Assembly: GCF_013744875.1 (NCBI RefSeq) | Contig: NZ_CP059399.1 | Span: 7,812,001 to 7,876,000 of the forward strand | Length of the DNA: 64,000 nt | Origin: Nocardia huaxiensis | GTDB taxonomy: Bacteria > Actinomycetota > Actinomycetes > Mycobacteriales > Mycobacteriaceae | Reading direction: 5' to 3' | Part shown: in pieces, positions 8,278-16,516 of the stretch | Layout of the letters: each line of letters opens with the position of its first letter | Position numbering within the stretch: position 1 is the stretch's first letter | Translations under genes and position numbers: made by a program | Notes under the pieces: model-generated | Told to the model about the DNA's origin: nothing | Seen by the model: only the letters and a program-made list of their open reading frames with translations | The model's database searches: none

Positions 8278-8724
8278 ATGCCCGCACCCGCCCAGGATCT
8301 GCCGTTTCTGCTGTTGGCCGCAGCCGCCGAAGTGACCGACGCGATCCACGAGGGCGTGGTGGCGGCCGGATTCGGCGACATCCGGCCGACCCACGGATTC
8401 GCCTTCGTGCGCATGGCGCCGAACGGGGCCACCGTCGTCGAGATCGCCGAGCACCTCGGGGTCACCAAGCAGGCGGCCAGCCAGCTCGTCGACGAACTCG
8501 TGAAAAAGGGCTACGCGGAACGCAATTCACACCCGCACGACGCCCGCGCCCGGTTGATCACGCTGACCGAGCGCGGCTGGGCCTGCACCCGCGCCGCCGA
8601 CGCCGCAGCGGCGCGATTCGCCGAGCGCTGGGCGAGCACGCTGGGCGGCGGTGGTGTCGCCGAACTGCGAAACTTGCTCGCTCAGGTGGTGACGCCCGGC
8701 CGGGTGCGCCCGTCCATCCGCTGA
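8278..8724 (+). CDS. MarR-family transcriptional regulator
   Basis: Winged-helix regulator of 148 residues from the ATG at 8278. The recognition helix region reads ATVVEIAEHLGVTKQAASQLVDELVKKGY, followed by the wing SHPHDARARLITLTERG, both typical of MarR. The start is not settled. The ATG is preceded by GGAGG at only one base distance, and an in-frame TTG at 8242 would place the start just before operator 2. A start at 8278 is preferred because it leaves the operators outside the gene. It probably represses itself and the divergent cupin gene. The ligand is unknown. Confidence 0.85.
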   Translation: MPAPAQDLPFLLLAAAAEVTDAIHEGVVAAGFGDIRPTHGFAFVRMAPNGATVVEIAEHLGVTKQAASQLVDELVKKGYAERNSHPHDARARLITLTERGWACTRAADAAAARFAERWASTLGGGGVAELRNLLAQVVTPGRVRPSIR

Positions 8725-8873
8725 GCGCCGGGCCGCACGGGCGCATGCCCCATTCCGCAGGACACGGGCGGTGCGCGGCGGCAATCGGCGGTGGCCCGAT
8801 CGTGATCTTGTCGTGCGGCGTGCCGTGCTGCCGGGCAAACCGGGCTGAGCTGGGAACTTGTTAGTTTCGCGGG

Positions 8874-9503
8874 ATGGATCCGAATCAGGCGCCGCCGCCG
8901 GAACCTGCTGTCACGCCGCAGGTGCGGCGGTGGGTGATCGTGGTCTGTGTACTCGCGCTGGTGGGGGCGCTGGCGGGAATCGGGTGGCTGGCGTTCCGGG
9001 AGGTGCGGCAGGACACCGAGGACAAGGGGCGGATATCGAGTGCGGCCGCAGGGATGAGTTTCGTGCCGCCGGAGGGGTGGACGGAACTGCCGGAGGAGGG
9101 GGACGGCGATCTGGTATTCGGGCAGGTGGCGCTGCAGCGGGCGGGGGCGGGCGGGATGATTCTGCTGGGGAAGTTGGATGGGTCGATGTTCGCGTCGGAT
9201 CAGGCGGACGACGGGGCGGCGGCGTGTTCGCTGGGGTCGGGGATGGGCGAGTTCTTCTTTCCGGAATCCGGGATGCGGGTGGACAAGGAGAACCTGGATG
9301 TGAAAGGCCGTGCGGTGACCGGGAAGTCGTGTTTCTACCGGGTGCAGTTCGATCGGTCCACCAGCGCGCAGGCCGAGGTGTACGCGGCCGTGGTGCAGGC
9401 GCCCGACGAGCGGCGGTGGTGGGTCAGCTGGCTGGGTGACACGGAATCTCCGGTGGATCGGGCTGCCGCACAGAAGCTGGCGGAATCGATTCGGCCGCTG
9501 TAG
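8874..9503 (+). CDS. Apa-family fibronectin-attachment-like membrane-anchored protein
   Basis: Protein of 209 residues with a short Pro-rich cytoplasmic end, a transmembrane helix (about 20-41) and an extracellular domain. The domain matches the remembered pattern of mycobacterial Apa/FAP: FVPPEGWTEL at the start, MILLGKLDGSMFA, GSGMGEFFFPESG, and a C-terminal WLGDTESPVDRAAAQKLAESIRP. Mycobacterial Apa is a secreted mannosylated Ala/Pro-rich adhesin that binds fibronectin. This copy lacks long Pro/Ala tails and keeps an uncleaved-looking anchor, so it may stay at the cell surface. It ends three bases before the convergent GNAT gene. Confidence 0.75.
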   Translation: MDPNQAPPPEPAVTPQVRRWVIVVCVLALVGALAGIGWLAFREVRQDTEDKGRISSAAAGMSFVPPEGWTELPEEGDGDLVFGQVALQRAGAGGMILLGKLDGSMFASDQADDGAAACSLGSGMGEFFFPESGMRVDKENLDVKGRAVTGKSCFYRVQFDRSTSAQAEVYAAVVQAPDERRWWVSWLGDTESPVDRAAAQKLAESIRPL

Positions 9504-9506
9504 CTC

Positions 9507-10367
9507 TCAGCCCAGTTCCAGTGAGGTGACGCCGAAGACCTTGTCCTGGTGGTGGTTCCGGACCCGGCCGGTGTACATGCGGGCCGTCTCGAAGCTGGGG
9601 GTGAGACCGGCCTCTGTCATGAGTTTCACGGCGGGTTCGTTGCGCAGGGGCACGTCCACCGCCAGCGGCGTGCCGGAGGCGAATTCGGCCAGGGCGGAAA
9701 GCAATTGGCGGGCGTCGGCGGCGGTGTCGGCGAACAGCGGGCCCACGCGCAGGCCATCGCGGGAGGGACGCGCCTGCGCGAAGCCGGTGAGTTCGCCGTC
9801 GACCACGCGCACGACCGTTCGGCGACCGGGTCCGCCCAGCCACTCCGCGAGGAACTCGGGGCGGTCCGCGGGCAGGCACGCCGAGTCGTAGCGGTAGACG
9901 GCGACGGCATCGTCCGGCGACATCGGCCGCACCGTCCCGTCGGTGGGCGGCAGGTCCGGCACACCCGCGAATCTCGCACTGCGATAAGCGAGTTCGAAGC
10001 CACTGCGACGATAGTTGTCCTGCTGATCAGGCACCCCGTCGAGGCCGACCACCCGGCCGCCCGCGTGCGCCAGGCCCGTCCGCCAGGTGGCCAGACCGAG
10101 CCCGTGGCCGCGCAGATCGGGCCGCACGAGGTAGAAGCCGAGGAAGGCGTAGTCGCTGCCGTAGTTGACGACCGAGATCGCCGACACCGGCTCACCGCCG
10201 AGCCGCCCGAGGAAGAACCCGTTCGGGTCCTGGGCGAAGAAGGCGGCCGCGTCGCCCGCACCCGGATTCCATCCCTCCCCGGCGGCCCATTCGGTGACGA
10301 TCGCCCAGTCCTCGGGCGTGGCACGGTCGATGACGAGATCCTCGAGTCCGCTCACTGCGTCCGGCAT
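9507..10367 (-). CDS. GNAT-family N-acetyltransferase
   Basis: Protein of 286 residues with an N-terminal GNAT domain. The acetyl-CoA loop region is LVRPDLRGHGLGLATWRTGL at about residues 85-104. A second domain (about 145-280) with GNAT-like features (VVDGELTGFAQARPSRDGLRVGPLFAD) is typical of two-domain GNAT proteins in actinobacteria. Transfer of an acetyl group to a small amine or peptide is expected, but the substrate cannot be read from the sequence. The start at 10367 fits the beginning of homology; there is no strong Shine-Dalgarno site. Confidence 0.85.
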   Translation of the reverse strand: MPDAVSGLEDLVIDRATPEDWAIVTEWAAGEGWNPGAGDAAAFFAQDPNGFFLGRLGGEPVSAISVVNYGSDYAFLGFYLVRPDLRGHGLGLATWRTGLAHAGGRVVGLDGVPDQQDNYRRSGFELAYRSARFAGVPDLPPTDGTVRPMSPDDAVAVYRYDSACLPADRPEFLAEWLGGPGRRTVVRVVDGELTGFAQARPSRDGLRVGPLFADTAADARQLLSALAEFASGTPLAVDVPLRNEPAVKLMTEAGLTPSFETARMYTGRVRNHHQDKVFGVTSLELG

Positions 10368-10505
10368 AGGTCCACGGTAGCCGCCGCCGGGCCGCGACTC
10401 GCGGATCCGCTCGCGATCACCGGCATCCGAAGTGCCCGGAACCGTGTCGGCGTACAGGGGTAGGGTCGAGCCCGAACATCGACCCCTACCTGCGGAGTTT
10501 GCGAT

Positions 10506-10820
10506 ATGACCGACTACGCGCACTCCGATCACGCTGACCGCAGCCGTGAGGAGAAGGCGAAGCGACTGGCCGCCTACATCTGGCCGCGCGCGATCACCGG
10601 CGCCGAACTGCTGGACATGCCGATGCCGCAGCGCCGCAAGCTCGCCCGCGCCGCCGACGCCAACCCGCCGAGCACGGATGAGACCTGGCAGGTGGTGGCG
10701 CGGCTGCTGGACGAGAAGGACGCCTGGGCGGCCCGGCACCCCGAACACCCGGCCGCCCGGCGCGACCACGCCGACGAGAAGATCCTCTGGGTGAAACCAC
10801 CGGTCAAACCCTGGGGCTGA
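10506..10820 (+). CDS. Conserved hypothetical protein, 104 residues
   Basis: Small charged protein with no signal peptide or membrane segment and no motif that I recognise. It is rich in Asp, Arg and Ala and contains the segment ITGAELLDMPMPQRRKLARAA. A GGAG-like sequence (GCGGAG) precedes the ATG by nine bases. A GGGTCGA-N9-TCGACCC inverted repeat lies upstream at 10463-10485 and may belong to its leader or operator. Codon bias matches neighbouring real genes. Function unknown. Confidence 0.65.
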   Translation: MTDYAHSDHADRSREEKAKRLAAYIWPRAITGAELLDMPMPQRRKLARAADANPPSTDETWQVVARLLDEKDAWAARHPEHPAARRDHADEKILWVKPPVKPWG

Positions 10821-10858
10821 GAACGCGAATGCCCGCCCGGACTCTTGACAGCAAGAAA

Positions 10859-10872
10859 TGAACCGGGGTTCA
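10859..10872. promoter_or_regulatory. Inverted repeat before crotonase gene
   Basis: TGAACCGGGGTTCA has perfect 6-bp arms around a GG centre. It lies eight bases before the GTG start at 10881 and just downstream of a TTGACA at 10845-10850. This position suits a repressor site over the promoter or transcript start. The binding regulator is not known. Confidence 0.5.
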
Positions 10873-10880
10873 CTGCTTGA

Positions 10881-11927
10881 GTGGCACCCGATCACGAGAG
10901 CAAACCCGCCGAGAACCATGCCGGAACTCGGCCCGCGCCGTGGCGCGACGATCTGACCGGCGGCGATGATTCGCTGTTCGACGGCCGACCCGAGCCGGAG
11001 AGTGAATTCACCGGCCGCACACTGACTTACGAGGTGGACGGGCGGATCGCTCGGATCACCTTCAATCGGCCCGAGCAGGGCAATGCGGTCACCTCCGACA
11101 CTCCGATCGAGCTGGCCGCCGCCGTCGAGCGCGCCGATCTCGATCCGCGGGTGCATGTGATCGTCGTCAGCGGGCGCGGCAAGGGATTCTGCGGCGGGTA
11201 CGACCTGTCGATCTTCGCGGAGAACAGCTTCGCGCCCGCCGAGGGCGCGCAGCCCACCGAGGGCACCGTGCTCGATCCGGTGGTGCAGGCGCGCAACCAC
11301 AATCCCTGGGGCACTTGGGATCCCATGGTGGACTACGCCATGATGTCGCGGTTCAACCGGGGTTTCAGCAGTCTGCTGCACGCCAACAAGCCGACCGTGG
11401 CCAAGGTGCACGGGTTCGCCATTGCCGGTGGCACCGATATCGCGTTGTTCGCCGATCAGATCATCTGCGCCGAGGATGCCCGGTTCGGGTACCCGCCCAC
11501 CCGGACCTGGGGTATCCCGGCGGCGGGCATGTGGGCGCATCGGGTCGGTGATCAGCGCGCCAAGCGGCTGCTGTTCACCGGGGACAGCCTCAGCGGCAAG
11601 CAGGCCGAGGAGTGGGGGCTGGCCATCGAGGCGCCGCCGGCCGATCAGCTCGACGAGCGCACCGAAGAACTGCTGCAACGGATTTCGCGCGTGCCGATCA
11701 ATCAGCTGGTGATGGCGAAGCTGGCGCTCAACAGTGCATTGCTCAGCCAGGGCGTGGCGACCTCGGGCATGATCAGCACCGTCTTCGACGGCATCTCCCG
11801 GCATACCCGCGAGGGCTACGGCTTCCAATTGCGTGCCGCCACAGCCGGTTTCCGCGAGGCTGTGCGCGAGCGCGACGAACCGTTCGGCGACTGGAAGCGA
11901 GCCCAGTTCGACCGGCCGGAAAGCTAG
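10881..11927 (+). CDS. Crotonase/enoyl-CoA hydratase-family protein
   Basis: Protein of 348 residues, longer than the usual 260. An N-terminal extension of about 45 residues and an insertion near 115-160 account for the extra length. The CoA oxyanion-hole motifs are present (RGKGFCGGYDLS at about 99-110 and HGFAIAGGTDIAL at 177-189). The two catalytic glutamates of true hydratases are not: Asp186 stands at the first position, and the second position lies in a PPTRTWG segment without Glu. It may therefore be a different crotonase reaction, such as hydrolysis or isomerisation, rather than a simple hydratase. The GTG start has no clear Shine-Dalgarno. Its stop codon overlaps that of the convergent MarR gene in a CTAG. 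Confidence 0.85.
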   Translation: MAPDHESKPAENHAGTRPAPWRDDLTGGDDSLFDGRPEPESEFTGRTLTYEVDGRIARITFNRPEQGNAVTSDTPIELAAAVERADLDPRVHVIVVSGRGKGFCGGYDLSIFAENSFAPAEGAQPTEGTVLDPVVQARNHNPWGTWDPMVDYAMMSRFNRGFSSLLHANKPTVAKVHGFAIAGGTDIALFADQIICAEDARFGYPPTRTWGIPAAGMWAHRVGDQRAKRLLFTGDSLSGKQAEEWGLAIEAPPADQLDERTEELLQRISRVPINQLVMAKLALNSALLSQGVATSGMISTVFDGISRHTREGYGFQLRAATAGFREAVRERDEPFGDWKRAQFDRPES

Positions 11928-12388
11928 ATGCCGCCGGGCAGATCGGTGCGCTCGACCTCGGCGACCACCTTCGCCGACAGTGAGCGCAGCGCCGCCGCCT
12001 CGCTGTCGTTCATCTCGTCGATGAACAGCCGCCGCACCAGGTCCACGTGATTGGGCGCGGCGGTCTCCAGTGCCCGCCGCCCTTCGTCGGTCAGCCGCAC
12101 CTCGCGCCCGCGCGCGTCCTCGGCAGCCTGGCATCGATCGACCAGACCCCGCGCCGCCATGCGCGACAGATGCTTGGACAGCCGGCTCTTGTCCCAGCAG
12201 ATCTCGCTGCCGAGCTCCTTGGCCCGCATGGTCCCGCCGGCGGCCGAAAGCGCGACCAGCACCTCGTAGTCCGAAGGGGACATGCCGTCCTGGGCCAGCC
12301 CGGCCGCGATGGCGGCATCGAGCCGCTGCCGCATCCTGATGAAGGCCTGCCAGGTCGTCTGTTCCTCGTCGGTCAGCCAGCGCACCAT
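11924..12388 (-). CDS. MarR-family transcriptional regulator
   Basis: Winged-helix protein of 154 residues. The motif MSPSDYEVLVALSAAGGTMRAKELGSEICWDKSRLSKHLSRMAARGLV, with the basic wing AEDARGREVRLTDEG, is typical of MarR. The ATG at 12388 is used here; another ATG three codons upstream (12397) is equally possible. It is divergent from the pirin gene at 12468, with an inverted repeat in between, so repression of pirin and of itself is the simplest model. It converges with the crotonase, sharing stop-codon bases. Confidence 0.88.
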   Translation of the reverse strand: MVRWLTDEEQTTWQAFIRMRQRLDAAIAAGLAQDGMSPSDYEVLVALSAAGGTMRAKELGSEICWDKSRLSKHLSRMAARGLVDRCQAAEDARGREVRLTDEGRRALETAAPNHVDLVRRLFIDEMNDSEAAALRSLSAKVVAEVERTDLPGGI

Positions 12389-12407
12389 GGAATACATCTT
12401 AGCCCCG

Positions 12408-12429
12408 CTTGGTTGACATGGACACCAAG
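12408..12429. promoter_or_regulatory. Operator-like inverted repeat, MarR/pirin divergon
   Basis: CTTGGT and ACCAAG form perfect 6-bp arms separated by 10 bases, overlapping a TTGACA at 12413-12418 that could be the -35 of the pirin gene. The position between divergent MarR and pirin genes supports an operator role. No binding evidence exists here. Confidence 0.6.
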
Positions 12430-12467
12430 ACCCCGCCGGAGTGCCCGGCACCCAGCTAGGAGGCGTC

Positions 12468-13445
12468 ATGCCCGCCATCACCGTCGACGACATCCTGGTT
12501 CTGCCGCGGTTGCCGCGGCCCGATGTCACCAGCGTGCAGCGGCCCGTGCGGACCGTGGTCACCGCGGAGACCCAGCACGAGGGCGCGGGTTTCCAGGTGC
12601 GCCGGCCGTTCCCGAGTCTCGGGCTGCGCACGGCCGACCCGTTCATCCTGCTCGATGAGATGGGTCCGGTGACGTATGAACCGCACGAGGCCAAGGGCGC
12701 GCCGTGGCATCCGCATCGCGGGTTCGAGACGGTCACCTACGTGCTCGACGGGACGATGGTGCACCACGACTCGCACGGCGGCGGCGGGGTGATCTCCGAG
12801 GGCGACACCCAGTGGATGACCGCCGGGTCCGGCATCCTGCACGACGAGCTGCCGAGCGAGCAGATCGTCATGGCGGGCGGGCGCATGCACGGCTTCCAGC
12901 TGTGGGTGAACCTGCCGCGCGCGCAGAAGATGGCAGCCCCGCGCTACCAGGATCTGCGGGCGCAGGAGCTGATGCTGGTCAGCTCGCACGACGGTGGCGC
13001 ACTGATGCGCATCATCGCCGGGAATATCGGCGGATTCGAGGGGCCGGGTTCCACGCATACGCCGATCGCTTATGCGCATGCCTCTATCTCACCGGGTGGT
13101 CAGCTGGAAACCCTTTGGCCGCAACAGTTCACGGCCATGGTGTACGTGATCTCCGGTAGCGGAACGGTCGGGGCGGAGCGGCGGCCGGTGCGCGCGGGGC
13201 AGCTGGTGGTGCTCGGCAAGGGTGATTCCCTGGTGATTTCTTCGGATACGAAACAAGATTCGCTCACCGGCGATATGGAAGTGCTGCTGCTGGGCGGGCA
13301 ACCCCTGCGGGAACCCGTCGTGCAGTACGGACCGTTCGTCATGAATACACGTCAGGAGATCATCGATGCCGTCGAGGATTTCCAAGCCGGACGAATGGGA
13401 CGTATTCCGGCGGAACATCTTTCCGGAAAGCGCCTCGGCGCATAG
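12468..13445 (+). CDS. Pirin family protein
   Basis: Bicupin pirin-like protein of 325 residues. The N-terminal cupin has the metal-binding motif HPHRGFETVTYVLDG and the later GILHDELPSE, which supply the conserved His, His, His and Glu ligands. The C-terminal cupin is also complete. Bacterial pirins have been linked to redox or quercetinase-like dioxygenase activity and to central metabolism, but the natural reaction is uncertain. The start is fixed by AGGAGG at 12458-12463. Control by the divergent MarR regulator is likely. Confidence 0.92.
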   Translation: MPAITVDDILVLPRLPRPDVTSVQRPVRTVVTAETQHEGAGFQVRRPFPSLGLRTADPFILLDEMGPVTYEPHEAKGAPWHPHRGFETVTYVLDGTMVHHDSHGGGGVISEGDTQWMTAGSGILHDELPSEQIVMAGGRMHGFQLWVNLPRAQKMAAPRYQDLRAQELMLVSSHDGGALMRIIAGNIGGFEGPGSTHTPIAYAHASISPGGQLETLWPQQFTAMVYVISGSGTVGAERRPVRAGQLVVLGKGDSLVISSDTKQDSLTGDMEVLLLGGQPLREPVVQYGPFVMNTRQEIIDAVEDFQAGRMGRIPAEHLSGKRLGA

Positions 13446-13474
13446 GCTCCCACCTCGATGGATAGCTCATCCGG

Positions 13475-13503
13475 TTGACAATGCAACGTTCCGCCAGAAC
13501 AGT
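13475..13503 (+). promoter_or_regulatory. Possible promoter of the Excalibur gene
   Basis: A TTGACA at 13475-13480 is followed after 17 bases by AACAGT at 13498-13503, which only loosely fits a -10 box. The next gene starts at 13612, leaving a leader of about 100 bases. Confidence 0.3.
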
Positions 13504-13611
13504 AGACGCCGAACCCGGACCGGTCACCGTGCCGCACCCCCGCAGCAGCGGTGGCAATCCGCGCCGAGCCGGGTCGCAACCCCCACCTACTGCGCCGACA
13601 TTGAGGAATAA

Positions 13612-13914
13612 ATGAACGTTCGCCGGCTTCTCGTCACCGCCAGCGTCGCGGGACTGACGACCCTCGCAGCCCCCTCCATGATTGCCCTTGCCGATGTGCC
13701 CACCGGATCGTCGGGCACCGGCTCCTCCACCATCGACACCGGCTCCGGCGCGACCGGTTCGCAGAACCTGACCCAGACCGGTTCCGCGGGCGGCTCGTAC
13801 CGCAACTGCGACGATGTGCGCGCGGCCGGCAAGGCCCCGATCTTCCGCGGCGAGCCCGGTTACGGCCCGCACCTGGATCCCGACGGCGACGGATTCGCCT
13901 GCCCCACCGTCTGA
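13612..13914 (+). CDS. Secreted Excalibur calcium-binding domain protein
   Basis: Secreted protein of 100 residues. A signal peptide ends near ALA-D (about residue 27), and a Ser/Gly/Thr-rich linker leads to a C-terminal Excalibur domain (about 62-100). The domain reads YRNCDDVRAAGKAP, then GYGPHLDPDGDGFAC, with the paired cysteines and the DxDxDGxxC calcium loop. Excalibur domains resemble the calcium loop of thermonuclease-like and surface proteins; the role of stand-alone copies is not known. A bidirectional terminator follows immediately. Confidence 0.9.
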   Translation: MNVRRLLVTASVAGLTTLAAPSMIALADVPTGSSGTGSSTIDTGSGATGSQNLTQTGSAGGSYRNCDDVRAAGKAPIFRGEPGYGPHLDPDGDGFACPTV

Positions 13915-13930
13915 TTCGCAGACAAACAAA

Positions 13931-13964
13931 AACACCCGGCGCCCTGCGGCACCGGGTGTTTTGC
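13931..13964. terminator. Rho-independent terminator, bidirectional
   Basis: A 13-bp stem (AACACCCGGCGCC with one G-T pair in the partner arm) has a four-base loop. It is followed by a T-run on the plus strand and has A-rich sequence on the other side. It sits between the convergent Excalibur and DUF3618 genes. Confidence 0.9.
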
Positions 13965-13973
13965 TGTTCACGC

Positions 13974-14198
13974 CTACCGGCGGAAGAGCTTGACCAGCAC
14001 CAGCACGCCGACCAGCGCGCCCGCGCCGATGAGGCTGTACTTGATCTTCGGCTCGTTCACCTTCGCCACGAACGCCTGCTTGGTGTTGTCGGCCAGCCGC
14101 TGCGGATCGGCCCGCACCGCGAGTTCGTCGAGGGTGTTCGCGAGCCGGTTACGCGCGGCCTCGATCTCGCGCTCGATCGCCTCGGTATCTCTCGCCAC
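13974..14198 (-). CDS. DUF3618-type small membrane protein
   Basis: Protein of 74 residues. An N-terminal amphipathic helix (RDTEAIEREIEAARNRLANTLDELA) is typical of DUF3618 proteins and is followed by a single C-terminal transmembrane helix (YSLIGAGALVGVLVLVKLF) and a basic tail. Such proteins are thought to associate with the membrane, often near stress or cell-envelope genes, but no molecular function is established. The GTG at 14198 is chosen because AGGAG lies seven bases upstream. It is divergent from the peroxiredoxin gene. Confidence 0.85.
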   Translation of the reverse strand: MARDTEAIEREIEAARNRLANTLDELAVRADPQRLADNTKQAFVAKVNEPKIKYSLIGAGALVGVLVLVKLFRR

Positions 14199-14281
14199 GT
14201 CACACTCCTGTCTAAGGGGGCATCTGCCTGCCTGGAGTGTATCGCTCACAGGCTGTCCGGCCCGTCCACTACGGTGCAGGC

Positions 14282-14755
14282 ATGACCGAGAACCACCGAC
14301 TCAGTCCCGGCGACACCGCCCCCGCCTTCACGCTGCTCGATGCCGACGGCAAGGAGGTGTCACTGTCCGACTACCGCGGGCGCAAGGTGATCGTCTACTT
14401 CTACCCCGCCGCGAGCACCCCCGGCTGCACCAAGCAGGCGTGCGACTTCCGCGACAGCCTGAGCGAACTCAACGAGGCCGGCATCGACGTGCTCGGCATC
14501 TCCCCCGACAAGCCCGCCAAGCTCGCCAAATTCCGCGACAACGAAGGACTCACCTTCCCGCTGCTGTCCGACCCCGACAAGCAGGTGCTGTCGGCCTACG
14601 GCGCCTTCGGCGAGAAGACCATGTACGGCAAGACCGTCGTCGGCGTCATCCGCTCCACCTTCCTCGTCGACGAAAACGGGAAGATCGAAGTGGCGCAATA
14701 CAACGTCCGCGCGACGGGCCACGTGGCCAAACTGCGCCGCGACATCTCTGTATAG
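14282..14755 (+). CDS. bcp: Thioredoxin-dependent peroxiredoxin, BCP/PrxQ type
   Basis: Peroxiredoxin of 157 residues that reduces hydrogen and organic peroxides in the cytoplasm. The motif FYPAASTPGCTKQACDFRD carries the peroxidatic Cys (in TPGC) and a second Cys five residues later, the arrangement of two-cysteine BCP enzymes. The FTLLDADGKEVSLSDYRGRKV start and the C-terminal RSTFLVDENGKI are standard for the family. The ATG at 14282 begins the conserved region; there is no strong Shine-Dalgarno. A hairpin terminator follows. Confidence 0.93.
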   Translation: MTENHRLSPGDTAPAFTLLDADGKEVSLSDYRGRKVIVYFYPAASTPGCTKQACDFRDSLSELNEAGIDVLGISPDKPAKLAKFRDNEGLTFPLLSDPDKQVLSAYGAFGEKTMYGKTVVGVIRSTFLVDENGKIEVAQYNVRATGHVAKLRRDISV

Positions 14756-14787
14756 ACCTCCGCACAGACCCCCGCGAGAAACAACCG

Positions 14788-14819
14788 CGCCGGATGACTC
14801 GCAGGAGAGTCATCCGGCG
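14788..14819. terminator. Hairpin terminator between convergent genes
   Basis: Perfect 13-bp stem (CGCCGGATGACTC and its complement) with a six-base loop, located after the peroxiredoxin gene and before the convergent gene ending at 14886. No T-run follows. Confidence 0.8.
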
Positions 14820-14885
14820 GCGGCTCGATCCCGGAGCGGCCCGGGATCGCCGGGATAAGGCCGGGTTCGGCTTGTGCGGGTGCGG

Positions 14886-16268
14886 CTAAACCTTCGGCAG
14901 CATCTGCGCGGCCCACTGGAGCATCATGTGCCAGTGGTTGTCCCACCACTTGGCGAACTCCGGGGTGCCGAGCGGGGGCGGGGCCATTTCGCCGGGGAAC
15001 AGGCCGCCTTCGGTGGGTGCGCCCGCCGGGTGGGTGGGCGCGGGGATGATGCCCGCAGGGCTGGTGCTGCTCTCCGAATCGGATTCCGGCTGGCTCTTGA
15101 TGAGCGGCTTGGTGGGACGCCAATCCGCGGGCTGCGCCTCGGAATTCCCGCCCCAGTTGTTGAGGGTGGCCGGATCGACGGTCACCACATCGGGTTCCGG
15201 CGCGACCTCGGGGGCGAGCTGCTCCTCGGGCAGTTGCAGGCCCGCGTCGGTGGGAGTGGGGACGCCCTCGGGCACCACGGCCTCGGGGACCGGGAACCCC
15301 TCGGGCAGGCCCTCGACGACCTCACCGGCGGAACCGGTGCCGGGCAGGCCGGGTGCGGCGGGTTCGCCGATCTTCTGCTCGGGATTGGTGTGCCCGTCGG
15401 CGGAGATGCGCGAGTCGATGAGCCGCGGCTCCTGCACGGTCTTGGTATTGCTGCTGGTGGCGTACACGCCGCCGGCGACCAGACCGCCCGCGAGCACGCT
15501 GGCCGCGGCGAACAGGGCGGCCGTGCCGCGCGCCCGGCGAATGCGCTCGGCCGCCTCGCCCGCGAATTCGGTCTCCGGCAGCGCGGCCAGGGCCGCACCG
15601 ATGGCCGGAGCGGCGGTGGCCACCCGGCACGGGATGACCGGTGCGCCGAAGCCCGCCTCCAGCGCCGCCACCACGGCGGATTCTCTTGCGGCGGAACCGA
15701 TCAGCACCACGGCGTCGGGCTTGACCCCGGCCGCGTCGAACTGGTCCCAGGCGGCGGTGACGGCCGCGCGCATGGACTCCTCGGTCTCGGCGGCGCCGGC
15801 CAGGCTGACGGCGGCGAGCACGCGGGAACGATCGGAATCGATGAGGGAGAACGCCTGGAAGCCGGGCACCACCTCGCAGACGGCGAGGTCCTCGAATTCG
15901 TCCACCCAGGTCATGGCGCGGGAGACGGCCAGATGCGCGGCCTTCGACGACACCAGCGACGCCTCGTGCCACGGGCCCGCCGCCAGCTTGGTGACGATGG
16001 CACGGCGCTCGGCCGCATCGCGGTAGGCCACCGCCGCGCCCACGACCTCACGGTCGGGCCCGAGTTTGGCGGCCATCTCCTCCAGCACCAGTTCGACCGC
16101 CGCGGCCAGATCGGCCTTGGTATCGCCGGTGACCTTCTCCGTCCGCTCCATGACCACGCGCTCGGCCAGCTTCTCGCCATGGTCGGCGAGGGCCACGGCG
16201 CGCACGGTGCCGCGTTCGGTGGCCACCCCGATGGTCACCGCGGAACGAACAACAGCAGAAGCAACCAC
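14886..16268 (-). CDS. Membrane protein with actin/Hsp70-like N-terminal domain
   Basis: Protein of 460 residues. The N-terminal 230 residues look like an actin/Hsp70-type fold (VTIGVATERGTVRAVAL at the start, PDAVVLIGSAARES near 185-197). One transmembrane helix lies at about 248-271. The outer part is a long Pro/Glu-rich tail ending in a Trp-rich segment (PEFAKWWDNHWHMMLQWAAQM). Comparable proteins occur across Mycobacteriales without known function. The architecture suggests an inner sensing or nucleotide-binding domain linked to a disordered envelope segment. The canonical ATP-binding phosphate loops are not convincing, so ATPase activity is doubtful. It is divergent from the TetR gene at 16517. 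Confidence 0.75.
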   Translation of the reverse strand: MVASAVVRSAVTIGVATERGTVRAVALADHGEKLAERVVMERTEKVTGDTKADLAAAVELVLEEMAAKLGPDREVVGAAVAYRDAAERRAIVTKLAAGPWHEASLVSSKAAHLAVSRAMTWVDEFEDLAVCEVVPGFQAFSLIDSDRSRVLAAVSLAGAAETEESMRAAVTAAWDQFDAAGVKPDAVVLIGSAARESAVVAALEAGFGAPVIPCRVATAAPAIGAALAALPETEFAGEAAERIRRARGTAALFAAASVLAGGLVAGGVYATSSNTKTVQEPRLIDSRISADGHTNPEQKIGEPAAPGLPGTGSAGEVVEGLPEGFPVPEAVVPEGVPTPTDAGLQLPEEQLAPEVAPEPDVVTVDPATLNNWGGNSEAQPADWRPTKPLIKSQPESDSESSTSPAGIIPAPTHPAGAPTEGGLFPGEMAPPPLGTPEFAKWWDNHWHMMLQWAAQMLPKV

Positions 16269-16516
16269 AGATCAGCCTTCCAACGTCGTCGCAAGCGAGA
16301 GGCGTGCAGCTGAGAAGCAGCTGCGATGAAGGTTCGGAGCCGTTCCCGGTGCGGATGGGTCGCAACCTACGGCGAGATAGGGACACACGAAGCACCGCAG
16401 CGTGTCATCGGAGTGTCGCTACCTATAGGCTTTCGAACGTGGAAGCGCGCACGGGAACCAGGTCGGCACGACGACCGGACCCTGCGTTGGAGCTGCAAGA
16501 CGACCCGCAGGAACTG

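Noticed and set aside
10463..10485. GGGTCGA inverted repeat as a terminator of the GNAT gene
   Set aside because: It lies upstream of the GNAT start, not after its end, so it can only belong to the leader or promoter of the gene at 10506.
9507..12134. GNAT gene extended to 875 codons
   Set aside because: The extra N-terminal part runs antisense to the hypothetical gene and the crotonase; homology begins at 10367.
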